A stretch of 64,000 nucleotides of DNA. It comes from Epiperipatus broadwayi. Lineage: Eukaryota; Onychophora; Udeonychophora; Euonychophora; Peripatidae. The stretch covers positions 951,001 to 1,015,000 of the forward strand of contig JAQFVV010006221.1 of assembly GCA_028023455.1 (NCBI GenBank), given 5' to 3'. The position numbers and the translations under genes are program-made. The notes under the pieces were generated by a model, which did not search any database, was not told where the DNA came from, and saw nothing but the letters and a program-made list of their open reading frames with translations. The first letter of the stretch is position 1. Every line of letters begins with the position of its first letter. This document shows, piece after piece, positions 15,101 through 30,100 of this stretch.

Positions 15101-18100
15101 GATACAGGCAATATCATAGTGAATGGTATAATAGTTGGGCAAAATTATAAAATAAAATTATCAGATTTTATTGAAATTTATGCTCACAGGTAAAGTATTT
15201 AGAAAAATTCATATATATATAGTTTTAATATTATTATAGTTACTTTTTTCCCCTCTGGTACATGTGTATGTGTGCATATGTATATATCAACTTTTTAAAT
15301 GATCTTTATAGGCAAAGGCTTCGCTAATAGTCACAATATAAAAATAACTCATAATTTGCAGCAAATGAACACAACTACCATATAAATTATTACTAAACAT
15401 CTCTGTATGTATATATCAATAATAAATTAGGGCATTTTAAAGAAAAATCTTTAAATACGATTATTTAAAATTTTTTTATTAAAATTATTTTCAGGTATTT
15501 TACTTTCTCTAATGGACAATTTTTATATTTTATTATTATTAATATTATATTCAAATCATCCTTCCAAAAGTTAAAATATTTCAGACTTTAAGGATATGTA
15601 TTAGACTTGCTATGAAATATCACATATGTATCAGTTCGGCGATAACTTTCAATCCTTGCGGAAAAAAAATTGGAAAAGTCTAATGGCAACCTATAGCTTT
15701 ATTTAGGTCTAAATTAATTTAAAATAAAGCTGTAGAGTTACAATTACATTAATGTTACTAAATGGAATGTATCTATTTTCAACAATCACGTTGCCTATAT
15801 TTATTGACAGAGGGTGTTCCTGAAGTAACTTAACATATGGAAAGGCGATTTGAATATTTTTTAATTTACTTTTCAGCTAGTGTTATGCTTTATAACAGTT
15901 TATTATTATTATATATGCAACTTAGAATTTAAACAAACAGACAAAAAATCATTAAAAATCAATAGTGTATATGAATGTGTATGTATATAAAATATAATTT
16001 TATTTTAAATATAATTTAAGTAGAGAGTAGATTAGCATGTAAAATAGTCATTTCACAAATACTTATGATTTTTTTTCAGTAGATATCACATATTAATAAT
16101 GATTAGGTAAAATAATTTTAATAATGTTGGGAATTTATTGCATAAATTTTATTAATTTTTTATTATTATGTTTTAATGTTTATAGGCATGAACGCCCTGT
16201 TATACGTGACTCACCAAAGATTTTAGATATAAACAATGATATGGTTGTCATTGACAAGCCACCTTCAGTTCCTGTAAGTTTGATTTAGTTTATTTACATT
16301 TAATTAGTTGCAATATTTTGTTATCATTCATATATACATATTTTTAAAATATTAAAGACATTGTAATTTATAAAATATGTAAGAGCTAAATTAAATAAAT
16401 ATTGACATTAGAGTCTGTCTCTTTCAATCTTCAAATTTGTCTCTTCATATATATATATATCATTAAAAACCATTCCACACTTAGACAATCCTAATATCAA
16501 TAACAATCAACAATTTCAAACTGTTGTCAAGGCAACCTCTTTAACAATAAAAGTGAAATCTCATCTTTATTAATGGTCTAATATATTTATATAGACACTA
16601 AAGATAGAATCTTGACCTCAGAGACTGAAATTATTGATATAAAGAAATTTAAATAAATATCTTTATACAGGTAAATATATATATAAGTATATATAATTCA
16701 GTACTTCATGAAAATATATTGTAACAAATAATGTAATCATTGTTTTTCTTATCTTTAATTGAGGTCTTTCAGTGTTTATGGTACAAAATTAAAAGTAGCC
16801 ACTATAAATATTTAAAATATTTTTTTATTCATATAATGACCAAATTTATGGATTTATTATTAAATTATTTGATTTTTTAAAATAGATATTTCTAATTATA
16901 TACATGTAGGATATATTTGCCTATTCGTTAAATAATATTTAGTTTTCAGGGAGGTCAAGATATGTTTGCCTATTTATTAAATAATATTTAAGATTTATAA
17001 TTCTTTTTATACCTTAATAAAAAAGTAGTGTGTGTTTTAAAAAATGTATATGTGAGTAATGAGTGAATTCTTCAGATATTTAATTCCTTGTTTAATGTAA
17101 ATCCAAAACCTATTGTCGACTTGATAATGCCTTGTATGATGGTGATTAAATTTATTTTAAAAAATTTAGCGAATGTTTTATAAATCTTCAAGATAATAAA
17201 AGAGTAGATTTGATAATATTATGAATAAAATCATTATATTTAAATATTATTGTCATAAAATAATGTAACCCTATTTATCTATGTAAATAGGTCTCCTAGC
17301 AACCAAGTACATTTCATCTACATATAATTCTAGTCTGACTGTTACTATATATATATACACACACACTAATGCCCTTAAACATATTTATTGTATTTGATAC
17401 ATTATAGGTTCATCCTTGTGGCCGGTATAGGCATAACTCATGTCTTTTTATTCTTGCAAAAGAATTTGGATTGAAACATTTACGTGGTAAGTATATTTTA
17501 ATGCCAGAAGTAAAATTTATATAGTTTATTTTTTTAGAGTATTAAATGAAATTTAAATATGACAAAAATCTGAGTTTATTTCTCAAATTACGGTTTATTA
17601 GATTTTATTGTTTATCTTTTTTAATAATTTATCTTACGTTTGATTCCTAATTTATTTTTTTTAAAATTATGTATAAACTTTTCCTAGTTATATTAAACAT
17701 TCTTATTTTGTTGAATATAACAATTTTTTAGTTATCTGTGTAAATAAACATTTTGTTTTTAAATTAGCAAATTAATTTGTTAAATATAACTGCTTTAATT
17801 TTAAAAACAATCTCACAATCATAATAAAATTTTTCTAAAAAATAATAGTCGATATAAAAAAAAAATTTACAGTAGCTGTAAAAGGCTGATATTTAATGAA
17901 TTACAATTATAAACATCGCGCTATAAAAATAGATGCTTGTTTACATATGTTTGAGTTTCGTTTGAAAGTGACGTTTAAGTAAATTCTAAGTAATTTCGTT
18001 GATGTCATTAAGTCAGACAATGCGAACCGTAATTTAAAGTGAATGATCTATCTTCATGCTTTATTTGCCAGTACTTAAGATTTGCTCATATATAAACATT

Positions 18101-21100
18101 TGGGTTCGGAAAGAATAAGTGGATTCATTTTATTCTTTCTTAAATGCTATATCTTGTATGGGCACTGAAAAGTATTCATTTATTATTTAACACTCATTAA
18201 AGCGCATGTACAGTAGCTGTAAAAGGCTGATATTTAGTGAATAAGTTTTTATTTATTCACTTTGGACTAAAAACACGCAAAATAATTGTTTTTTCAACCA
18301 CAACTGGGCTTTTTTAATATTTAACTTGAAATAAAAGTGTGGGATGGGGGTGGGGAAACCAGTTGTGATTGAAGGAACAATTATTTTGTGTGCTTTAATC
18401 CAAAAATAAATTTAAAAAAACGTTTATTATAAAATATTTTTTTATATCCATTATTTTTCATTTTTAGCATTAAGATTGAAAGTAAAATCATACCTATTAA
18501 ATAAATTTTTTTTATAATATAATCAAGGTTTGTTTTTATTTCAATTTTAAACGTTCAGGTTAATATATTTTTTAATGCAAATTTTTTTTTTTTTTTAAAA
18601 AAGTCTATTTCACCCTCTTGCATACACTACTGTAAGTTTATTGAAGTGATATCAATATCTTTGAAATTTGATATCAAAATATTTGAAATTTCATTTGTCA
18701 ACCCATACCTACCTAAAATATTTTAATGTTATATTGCATTGCCAATGTTTTACAACAAATGTACAAAATTTGAACAAATTGAATATATTAAAATTCGATT
18801 TTAAAATTTTATCCAAATAAACCTTGAAATAAACAAGCAAACAGAGGTTTTGATTTGAATAAAAGCTTTAAATTAATTTTATGTATGTCAATCTTTTTAA
18901 TGCAAAATCTTGTGATTATTATTACTTTTTGATAAAAAAAAAATAATAATAAAAATCCTATAAGCCATTGGAAATATCTATATAGTGTTTATGATAGCTT
19001 TAATATATTAGGTCTTTGAAGAGATTTAAGCGGAACAACATTAATTTTAACCTTAATTCTAATTTTAAAAAAAGAAATAGAAAGTACATATTCACTTTGA
19101 TTTACAAAATTATAATAATATTAAACTGGTCATTTAATTTTAGTGGATCTTTGTTATTTATATTAGATTGTTTGTAAACATTTAAAATTAAATATGTAAC
19201 CACAGTTCTAGATATAAATAGATGGTTGGAAAATATTGACTGAAAGTGTGTATTAAGGCAAGGGGATTGCAGGAATAGATTTATTTACTGAATTTTACAT
19301 CTTACAACAATTTAACATTGCCGTAAAACAAGTAATGACAGATTGAAGAGTAGCAGGCATTCATGAACCAGAGCTTTTCTTGTAAGTTTGCAATGTAAGG
19401 TACAAATTTAAAGAGATATCTTAGTTTTTGATTTGGTAAACTATATTTGATTTGTATATTTAATTTTAGTGTCATTTGTTTTACGATCAGTGGAAGTTTT
19501 TATTGTATTGATCTTCACTTTTCAGCATTTAGCTCATAACATCGTAGAAAACTTTTGTGAAACAAAAGATCTGAAGTTAAACTGCTTTTTTAAAGTATTG
19601 AAGTCACTTCATTTAAATCATGTTGATAATAAGAAAATAATATACTGCATTTTATTATTATGTATAATGTGATGATTATTTAAGTCATAATTATAAATCT
19701 CAGGAGAGTCTTTAACACACTTTCTACTAACTTTGTCATATGCATATATAATGTATAGTAATAGATTGCTGCTTGATTAAAATTAACATAATACTCTTAC
19801 AGCTGCTATTGTATATTGGATAATTGTAGAATAAACATCTTTTTCATCGCTTGCTTAATTGAGTCATCATTATTTATTATGTTAATGATTAATTAAGCCA
19901 TATCATCATGTCTGATCAATCTTTAGGTCCTACTAATCTCTTTTTCTGTGAATAATTTAATTTATACAGTTTTTAAGCTTATCATTAAATAATACACAGC
20001 TAAAAGTATGTTATCTAACAAATAACTTACGTAATTATCTTTCATAAGCTTTTTAAATATTATATTTAAGTGTTTACAATTGTTATTAATTACTAACTTT
20101 TTTAAGAACACAGTTTGCTACTGCGTCTGCAATAATGTGTTTGTATTATTTTTATTATACTTAAAAAAAAAAAATTCCTAGAAGATGAACTTTCAGTTAA
20201 TAATGATTTTCCCCTTTATTTATAATGATATTTGTCTAATAGATTAATATTATAACCATTGATTCATCCAAACTGCAAAAAAGTCTATGAATCATTTGTT
20301 CACTTTACCATCATTGAGTTAGTTGCCTTATGATGTAAAATTAACTGAATGAAATCATCCCCCAATGCTTTTCATAAGGCACATTTTTCAATAGTTTTGT
20401 CAGGGCCTGAATCTTCTTATTGTAAATTCACAATATAAAAGGCTTAAATGTTATACAATATTAGAAACTGATGCCTTTGAACCTGCCGTGCAATTGTATT
20501 CTGATCTCTAAACTCTAAAATAGGTTTAACAATTTATTGTTTGCCTTCAGGTTCTTGGGTTTACATAACAGAAAACTTGTTGTCTGTTTTGTATCTGAGG
20601 CCTTGTTCTAAATCTATTCTGGAATTGAGTCTGGTTCTAAATCTGGTGCATCTACTTTAGGTGGGTGTTGATCTTTGTTGATCTATACCACTTCTTATTA
20701 CTATTTTCAATGTTTTGATTGATTGTGATTGTTATGTTAGTTCTAGTCGATTTTCAGCTGTTTCATCTGCTTAATGATACCTATACTTAAAGAAAATCCT
20801 AAACATATGTAATGTCAATGACTATATTATATGTGTTTATAATACTAAACTTGCGTTTTATACACAATTAATGAAGCTATACATAACAGTTGATAAGCTA
20901 AGCGCTTTTGGGAATTCTATGTTCCTTTATTCATAGCTCTTTTCACTAGTAGTTAGTGAATACCACAGTAATGTATGCAAATTTATTCAATAATGTTTAA
21001 ACGGTCCACTTTTTAGAGAATGTAAAGCAGGCGTCTCTTTGGTTGATTGCTTTGGGATCATCTGTGATAAAACAAGCCTCCTTTATTTGTCTCAGAGTCT

Positions 21101-24100
21101 GCATGCATTACCTTGTATTATTTTCCATCATTTACTCTGCAATGACCTTATGCCTTGATGCATCCTTCCTTGCTGTGGTTTTAATTTTCTATACATTCCC
21201 TCACCTGGGCCTTTATCTAACTTCCATTATGGTTTTATAATCTCATGTCTATCATTAATGTGATAGCATGCTGTGTACATCATTAAACTGCCATTCTAGC
21301 CAGCTGGTATTTCTCAGTCTTTATAGTTCATTATCGGATTCAACTGACGTGAACTATAGTGTGAAGCCTTTTGTCTGAAATATTATATTCTCTATATATC
21401 TTGTATTTGCTCTATAAACACATTCCGAAGTAATGCCTATACATCCAAAACTATATTAAGGAATACTTTTACTCACTAAACATCACATGATCACTATTTC
21501 TTATGCTAGCACATTACTGTTATTAAAACAGGCAAAATTCTCCATACAGTAGCGTCACTCAGTGACAACCGCATCCATTGATTACTCTGGTTGGCACTGA
21601 GTGGCACTACTGTATGGAGAGTTTTGCCTGTTTTAATAACAGCAATGTGCTAGCATAAGAAATAGTGATTATGTGATGTTTAGTGGTTTAACACCAATCC
21701 TGTATAATAGGATAGTGGTGGCTATGGTTGTTAAAGAGCCAAAGACACCAAAATATATGGATACTGAACTGGGTTCAGACCCATATGACTATATAAGCCA
21801 TTGAGCTTAGATTGAAAATATTATTGTGTTTTCAATTTTATTGTCATAATTTTGTAGTTGAGATAAAAGGTTGCTGCTGGAGGGTTGCATTAGATCCTAA
21901 GATCTAGGTGCAGTGCTCTCAGATCCAAAGCTCCTCACTGACAAAGGCCACACGCCAGAAACTAGTCTGGGGATATTGGATGAGTAGGCACTAGATAGGG
22001 ATTTTATGCACAAGCCTTCTGGCATTCATTGATTACTCTGGTTGGCACTGAGTGGCTCTACTGTATGGAGAGTTTTGCCTGGTTTAACACTCCTTACTTA
22101 TCGATCCTTTTAACATATACTATGTAAAGAAGCCAAATCCAAGATGTCAGCAGAATTATTTTAACAATAAGAAATAGCTAATGTTACAGCGTCAGAAGGT
22201 ATTTAGTTATTTCATGATTAATGCTAATGGACTACTGAACTAAACACGGAAGAAGCCATTTTGAGAATTCAATTTTGCTGTTCTAAGTAAGAAGAAATTA
22301 TTAAACTCAGGTGCTTACTATACATGTATATAATTTTAATGCGCAAATACGCGCACAACAACCGAGCTTCATCAGAATTAAATAACAATATATTATAAAC
22401 TCAAAATAATTATTAATATCTAAATAATAATGCCCGAGCGCTTTCAAGAGAACTTAGCTCTCATAATCATGGCAACAAAGAATAAGCATAGCGTGTTAGT
22501 ATATGCTAAAATATGCTGATATATGTAAATTAGTTGAAAATAAATGCGTCAGCACTAAATGATCCATTTCTTAGAGATTTTGTAACACGCATCTTTCCTA
22601 TTCATAGCCTTATCATCAATAGCAATAAAACATGCTTCTTTAACTTTTCTCTTAATGTCATTTCTCTCCCTGCAAACTATTCTTGCATTTTTAGGTTCAC
22701 ATGCATGACCAGCTGATTTCTGATGTATTGCAAATATTGAGTTGCAATTTGGGTCTACTTGGGCCTTATTGTAAGAATATCTGTGCTGGGATAGTCTTGT
22801 AGAAAGAGTTGCTTTCGTTTCACCATAGTATGATGCCATGCAGTTATTTTCTGGACATGAAATATTATATACAGCCTGAGAGGTGTTGTTGGGTGTTATA
22901 ATGTCTTTGGTGTAAGTAAGGTAACAGTAATTCCCTATTGTTTTTATATTGTTTAAGCTAATGGATTTTATTTCTAACATCCTAAGGCAATCAAGTTTTG
23001 GTAATTCATAAATATGAAACGTGGTATTGAAGTTAATGTGACTATCACTGTTAAAGTTATAATTCATTTTATTAAATATCTTCAGTAATAATCATTTATT
23101 CTCAAATTTATAAGCTTATTATTTTAATTTAACATCTTGTTACTCTATTTCAGTCTTATATAAAAAAAATAAATCTCAATTTACAGTACAATAATATATG
23201 TTGTAGTCAGGCAGTATAATAAAATGGGAAAATAATTAATGTATATCAGGGGTGGGCAATTGTTTTGGTTCGAGGGCCACAGGTTGATGGAGGGCCGCAT
23301 TGGGGGCCACTTTGTGAAAGCGAAGGTTAGCGGAGGGCCGCACCTTTTTTTCATGACACAATAAACACACTGCTTTATTCCCTGTATTACCAAAGAAATA
23401 TTTGTTTGTCCATTCTCCATTAAACACATGACATTTATCACCAATTTTACATTTTTTCGGAGGGTTCATAGTTTCACTAAAGTTGGAAATGTAATATATT
23501 TTCTAATGCAAAGACAAAATTAACCAGATCAACTGGAAAAACACTGCACATCGTATCTACACTGCGCATGTGTATTGACATGGCCATTCTACTGGAAAAT
23601 ACAAGACAAATCTTCGGTTGCGCACGGAAAGGAAATCTCAGTTCAAGGCGGATTTTTCTGATTATCTTGGCGGGCTGCATAAAAACTCTTAGTGGGCTGT
23701 ATGTGGCCCTTGGGCCGCTATTTGCCCACCCCTGATGTATATAATCTTTTAACCAAATCAAAGTTGCTTATAATTAGTTTATCGACTTCATTAAAACATA
23801 TAGTTCCTAATTTAATATTAGATATACATATATATATAGCTATATATTCTTGTTGATTTGGGATTACACTTTAGGATGTTTCAACTCTTTAAAGTATTGA
23901 ATAGAAAAACGTGATTATTTGTTGTGTATTTGCAAAGCAATGCATAACCATTTACAGAGAAATGACTGCATTATATCATATGTATATGCATAACTCTGAA
24001 ATACTTTTTGCTTTTATAAAGTTACACTACAATCTTACACTATACTTTTCTTCTATATATTTTTATTTTATTTATTTATCTATTTTAATACTATTTATTT

Positions 24101-27100
24101 TTTTATCCTTATCTTAATAATAATTTATTATGAGAATTTCTTTTCATCCCATTTTATAAGCATACACATAGATAAAAATTCATAGGAAAACAACCCAACA
24201 AACTTTACAATCTTTTAATCTATTTTGAGTTCTCTCCTTTTTAAATTATGCATTTAAATTTTTTTACATCATCCTAATTTCATGAATATTAATCTACTTA
24301 AAAACTTTGTCTTTCCTGATTATTGGATGTGATGTGATATATGATATGGCTATTCCTTTATCGAAGTCAGGAATCTCTCAGTCATGTGTTAACCACCCTA
24401 CCTTCCCTTTCTACTCCCCACTCTAAGTTTTTCCCATTCTTCTCTATCCTGCTCTATCCCATTTCCAAAACATCATTTTTGTCTATTCCATGGCCCCCTT
24501 ATTGTTTCCAACCCCATCATGAAGACCAAGAACCCCCTTTCTGTATAATCACTTGGTCTATATTTATTTCCTCACAACTTCATTATTTGTATCCTTGCTG
24601 CTTGTAAGCTTAGCAAACATTTAATATTTTTATGCCTACCTTACATAATATGTAAACTAAATCTCCCACCTTTCTCAATTTTTGTATATTACCTTGTTGC
24701 TAACGATCCTGTTCGAGCCTTAAACAGTAAACTACTTTACTTGTTATTCTTATAAATTAACTCACATTCACTGTTCTGTTTACTTCTATATATATTTAAG
24801 CTCTTGTTATTCTCTATACTAGTTCTCCATCTCTCCAGATCTCTATTTGTTTTTATTAATGCATCTATTCTTCTATCCCATTTCTTGTTACTATAACACT
24901 CAGCAATCCTCCTAACACAATTATCCCACCCTTTGTACAAGTATACTGACACAAAGTCTTTATCCAAATCTTCTGCATACTGTACTACTTTTCTCATCCA
25001 TCTTATTGCCTGCCCTTTACTCATAACCTAATTAAATAGTATTTTGGCTATTCTCTTGCTATCCATAATTTGCAATCTCCTGAACATATTTATTTTGCTT
25101 TTTGCATCTCTCATATAAATTCTTGATCATCCCATTTTTCCTTGAATTGCATACTTTTTCATTCATATATCTGCATCTAATGCATGTCTTCATACTTTGT
25201 ACTTTTTCTAAGTAATCTAGCACCCCTTTGCTAACACATAACACATCGTTACCATAAGTTAACCACGTTATTGCCATTCTTTTCCATACAATTCTTGCTA
25301 CATCATATTTATTATATGAAAATGCTGTTAATTTCTTTATCAGTCCCTTTCTTTTCTCTGCTTCATTTATCAATTTTTTTCTCCCATTCATCCAAGCAAT
25401 TCCTGTGGTTACTTAAGATGATTCCAAATCATTGTACCTATTTACCACATTTAACTTTATATCCTCCCAAGAAAAATTCTCTTCTCTTCCCCCAGCATTT
25501 ACCATCATTACTTTTGATTTTTCTTCACTAAATTTGATCCCCATCTCTTTACCCACCACAGCTTCCCTATTTTCTGTGCATAAAAAAAATATCAACAAAT
25601 AAAAGACCTGATAATGTATATACTCCTTGCCATCTATTAATGGTATCTCTACCTTGCTTCCTAACCTTTCTACTGCCCTCTTCATTTCTCTCAAATATAA
25701 CAAAAACAAAATAGGTGACATAGAGCATCCTTGCCTTAGTCCCATACCATTTTGTCCCACACCATTTTTAATTCTCTTTGATTCCATATTTCCTAATTGA
25801 TATGTGTAATAATTATTTAATATATAGGGTATTTGAGCACAGACTTTCAGTTGACCCATCACTCTCCACTCTATCTAATAACACTGATACACTCAAGCAC
25901 ATATATGCTGAAAAGATAAATAATCACCAATATCCGTATTTCATGCTAAACCAGCAATGATCAGTTGGTCCAGATTATCATCTCTCACACATATATACTA
26001 TAAGTGTTCAGATATATATTAAGATAGACAATCTTCATACTTTAATGAACAGGCTCAATTCTACTACACATTCCAACTCTGCAATCTTCCATCCAATTGA
26101 AAATCTGATGATGGAATGCTCGAAAGCCACCCATGTTGACCTAAAGTCAATCTGAACCCCACATGTACAGGACTTTAGGTCAACATGGGTGTGACAAGAA
26201 TCTCGGCCTCAGGGTGGCCTTCGAGCACTCCATCATCAGATTTTCAATTGGATGGAAGGTTGCAGAGTTGGAGTGTGTAGTAGATTGGAGCCTGTCCATT
26301 AAAGTATGAAGATTGTCTATCTTAATATATATCTGAACACTTATAGTATATATGTGTGGGAGATGATAATCTGGACCAACTGATGATTCCTGGTTTAGCA
26401 TGAAATACGTATATTGGTGATTATTTATCTTTTCAGCATATAGGTGCTTGAGTGTATCAGTGTTATTAGAGGAGAGTGATGGGTCATCTGAAAGTCTGTG
26501 CTCATATACTCTATGTATTACATATAATAAGCCTGTGTTTCATTTATTACATTGTAGAGATGTCTGCCCATCCTTACATATGTATTAAATGGATTATGTC
26601 CTGAACATGTGGGGTTCAGATTGACTTTAGGTCAACATGGGTGTGACAAGAATCTCGGCCTCAGGGTGGCCTTCGAGCATTTCCATCATCAGATTTTCCA
26701 ATTGGATGGAAGGTTGCAGAGTTGGAGTGTGTAGTAGATTGGAGCCTGTCCATTAAAGTATGAAGATTGTCTATCTTAATGTATATCTGAACACTTATAG
26801 TATATATGCATGGGAGATGATAATCTGGACTAACTGATGATTGCTGGTTTAGCATGAAATACGTATATTGGTGATTATTTATCTTTTCAGCATATATGTG
26901 CTTGAGTGTATCAGTGTTATTAGATAGAGTGGAGAGTGATGGGTTATCTGAAAGTCTGTGCTCATATACCCTATATATTACATATGTAGACACAGGTATA
27001 GAATAAGCCTGTGTTTCATTTATTACATTGTAGAGATGTCTGCCCATCGTTGCATATGTATTAAATAGATTATGTCCTGCACATGTGGGGTTCAGATTGA

Positions 27101-30100
27101 CTTTAGGTCAACATGGGTGTGACAAGAATCTCGGCTTCAGGGTGGCCTTCGAGCATTCCATCATCAGATTTTCAATTGGATGGAAGGTTGCAGAGTTGGA
27201 ATGTGTAGTAGATTGGAGCCTGTCCATTAAAGTATGAAGATTGTCTATCTTAATATATATCTGAACACTTATAGTATATATGTGTGGGAGATGATAATCT
27301 GGACCAACTGATGATTGCTGGTTTAGCATGAAATACGTATATTGGTGATTATTTATCTTTTCAGCATATATGTGCTTGAGTGTATCAGTGTTATTAGATA
27401 GAGTGGAGAGTGATGGGTCATCTGAAAGTCTGTGCTCATACACCCTAATATTACATATGTAGACACAGGTATAGAATAAGCCTGTGTTTCATTTAATAAT
27501 TATTTATATATAATCTCTTAATAAGATCGATTAAAACTCCATTCATTCCTAAATTTATCCATAATCTATTTTTATTCACTCTATCATCTGCTTACTCTAT
27601 CTCTATTAAGACCATATATAACTGCCTACCTGTATTCCTACTTGAATTAGTAAGTTGTGTGACTACAAATAAACTATCTCCTATATGCATATCTATTCTA
27701 AACTGTTATTTTCTTCCATCCATTTTGTCACCCTTCCAGCCACCATATATGTAAAAACTTTATACAACACTGACACTACCACTACTGGTTTATAATTATT
27801 TATTTTTCTACGATCCTTATTCTTCCCTGTAAATAATAGCCTTACTCTTGTATTATTCCAGTTATCTGGAAATTCTATGCTATCTTATTAAAACATGGTA
27901 ATAGATTTAATTTAGCCCTATTTCCCAAATTCATTGCCACCTCTGTTGCCCTTCCATCTAAACCTCTTGCCTAAAACTAATATTTCTATTACTATATGCT
28001 TTCTTGATTATTATAATTATATCCTTCACATCTAACATCTTTTCTATATCCACTATATATCTCTAATTCCTTTCTTGAACTACACTCTTTCTCTCCTCAT
28101 CATTCAGTAATACTATTCCTTTCTCTCCTACATTCTTTCTCTTAATATATTTCCAAAATTGTTTACTCCCATATCTTTCTTTTTTAATTTACTATTTACT
28201 TTCATTCTCTTTTTATAATTATCTATTTTAACCAACTTCTTTTTATTTAAATAGTTTTCTCATTTAATATTAATATCTTTTTCACTTTCTTTGCTCTTAA
28301 TAGCACATTTATATTCTCTGTATGCTTCCCCCCTCTATTTTACACTTTGTTCTTTGCTCTTAATAGCACATTTGTATTCTCTGCATGTTTTTTTATCTTT
28401 TTTACACTTTTACTAATTCTCACTTTTTCTATTACTTTTGGTTTTTGAATACTCTCACCTAAAACCTATTTGTCACTTTTTTTACTTCACTACATCAATC
28501 TGCATATTCATTCCCAACATACTCTTCCATAATTTTTTTTACTTTTATTTTATGTTCTTCTAACTTGTTTTTATCATTCACTCTCCCTCCATATCTTTCA
28601 CTCTCCTTTCTACTTTTATTATTATTTCCCATCACATTACTAACCATTTCTTTTATAAAGAAATTTATAATCACTATTACAAACTCTCTCTTCATTATCA
28701 AAAACTTTAATTTTTCATGCTTTACTCATTCCCTCTTTATCTATTAATACATAATCTATTGTGTGAAATATTTCTAGATCATGTGTATTGCCCCTCGTAA
28801 ATATTTTATAAATTTCCAATGCTCAAATCCACTCTCTGGCAAAATTTTTTCAAAAGCTGTCCATTTTTGTTATCTACTACATCAATTTCTTCAACATGCC
28901 CATTCATATCCCCTATAACCATTATTTTTTTTCTTTTTTTTTCTTGAAACTCTGTATATCCTTAAATAAGCATTTATATATGCCGCTGTTCCAATTCATT
29001 ATTGTTTGATTATCAGCTGTTGTTCCACTCCATTATTGTTTGACTCTCCCCGGTGGCCAAATACACTATATTCACCATCCATTCTTGGCCTAACTCCATC
29101 TCAAACCATAAATATTCTTGACACTTTACAGTATTTAAATATTTTTTTGACATAACTCTTATACCACCACTTCTTTTTCTTTTCTATTTGTACCCTACCA
29201 TAACACATTTTCCAGTGTAGGTTCTTCTCTTCAATATCTTTTTCCTACTGCTAATACCTCAAGCCCTTCATTTTTAACTGCCTTGTTTAATTCCAACCAC
29301 TTTTCTGATCTCCTACCATTTTGCATATTCAAATATCCAATTTTTATAATTTTTTCCTTCATTTTTGTTCTTTTAAAAATTCTTTTGTCTCTTTTTTCTC
29401 TTTTTCTATTTGTAATTAGTTTGTGTATCATTAGTTTTACAGACCCATTCTCTCTCTACATCTACATTTATACCTATATAAGCTACCCTTTGTTTACTTC
29501 TTACATCTCATCCATTGACCCTACTCCTTTATAAATTTCTCAAACTATAATATTTCTCATAAATCAAACCCCCTACTGCTTAACTTTCTTGTTTTGCTAA
29601 ATGTAATTCATCTTTACTGTATAACTCCTCTTACTAATAAAAAAAATCCCACACACCCACAAACATAACATTATTTTTATTGCATAGTTTTTCCAATCTT
29701 TCATTTATAGAACCTGTTTCATCTAACATATACCTATTATTGAATCTTGTTAGTAATCCAACTACTCCTACTCCTCCTTTAACCTTATTTAAACTACTAA
29801 TCAATTCTTTTTACTCATACATTACTCTCTCCAATAGTTCTGACAAATTATTTGTCCCCACCATAATACAAACATTTCTACTCCTCTGTTTATTTGTCTT
29901 ATCTGTAACATCCCTAATTCTAGTTCCAAGAAACATATTGTCATATATATATTTCTATTTTCCCTTGCAATTACATCTCTACATCCTCTAATTAGTGAGT
30001 CCCCTATCAAGACTGTCTTATAGTTTATTATCCCTATTTCATCTATAACCTTTTCTCCAACCTCCTTAACTTCCCTATTTATTTCTTCATTATCGTATCT

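Noticed and set aside
21043-21240. Hydrophobic + strand frame suggesting a membrane protein
   Set aside because: It is the shadow of the minus-strand PLE endonuclease remnant (IKEACFITDDPKAINQRDAC).
26104-27160. CTGATGA boxes in family E as hammerhead ribozymes
   Set aside because: The following GAAGGCC...GGCC hairpin lacks the A-U at the base of helix III, the position before helix I reads GAG rather than NUH, and stem II pairs poorly.
26180-27443. Repeated open frames of 73-128 codons with near-identical products
   Set aside because: They are the same stretch of the tandem non-coding repeat read in one frame; stops and starts follow repeat boundaries and no family is recognised.
28565-29991. 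Several hydrophobic, Phe/Leu/Ser-rich + strand frames
   Set aside because: They are antisense to the purine-rich coding strand of the CR1-type LINE, which explains their composition.
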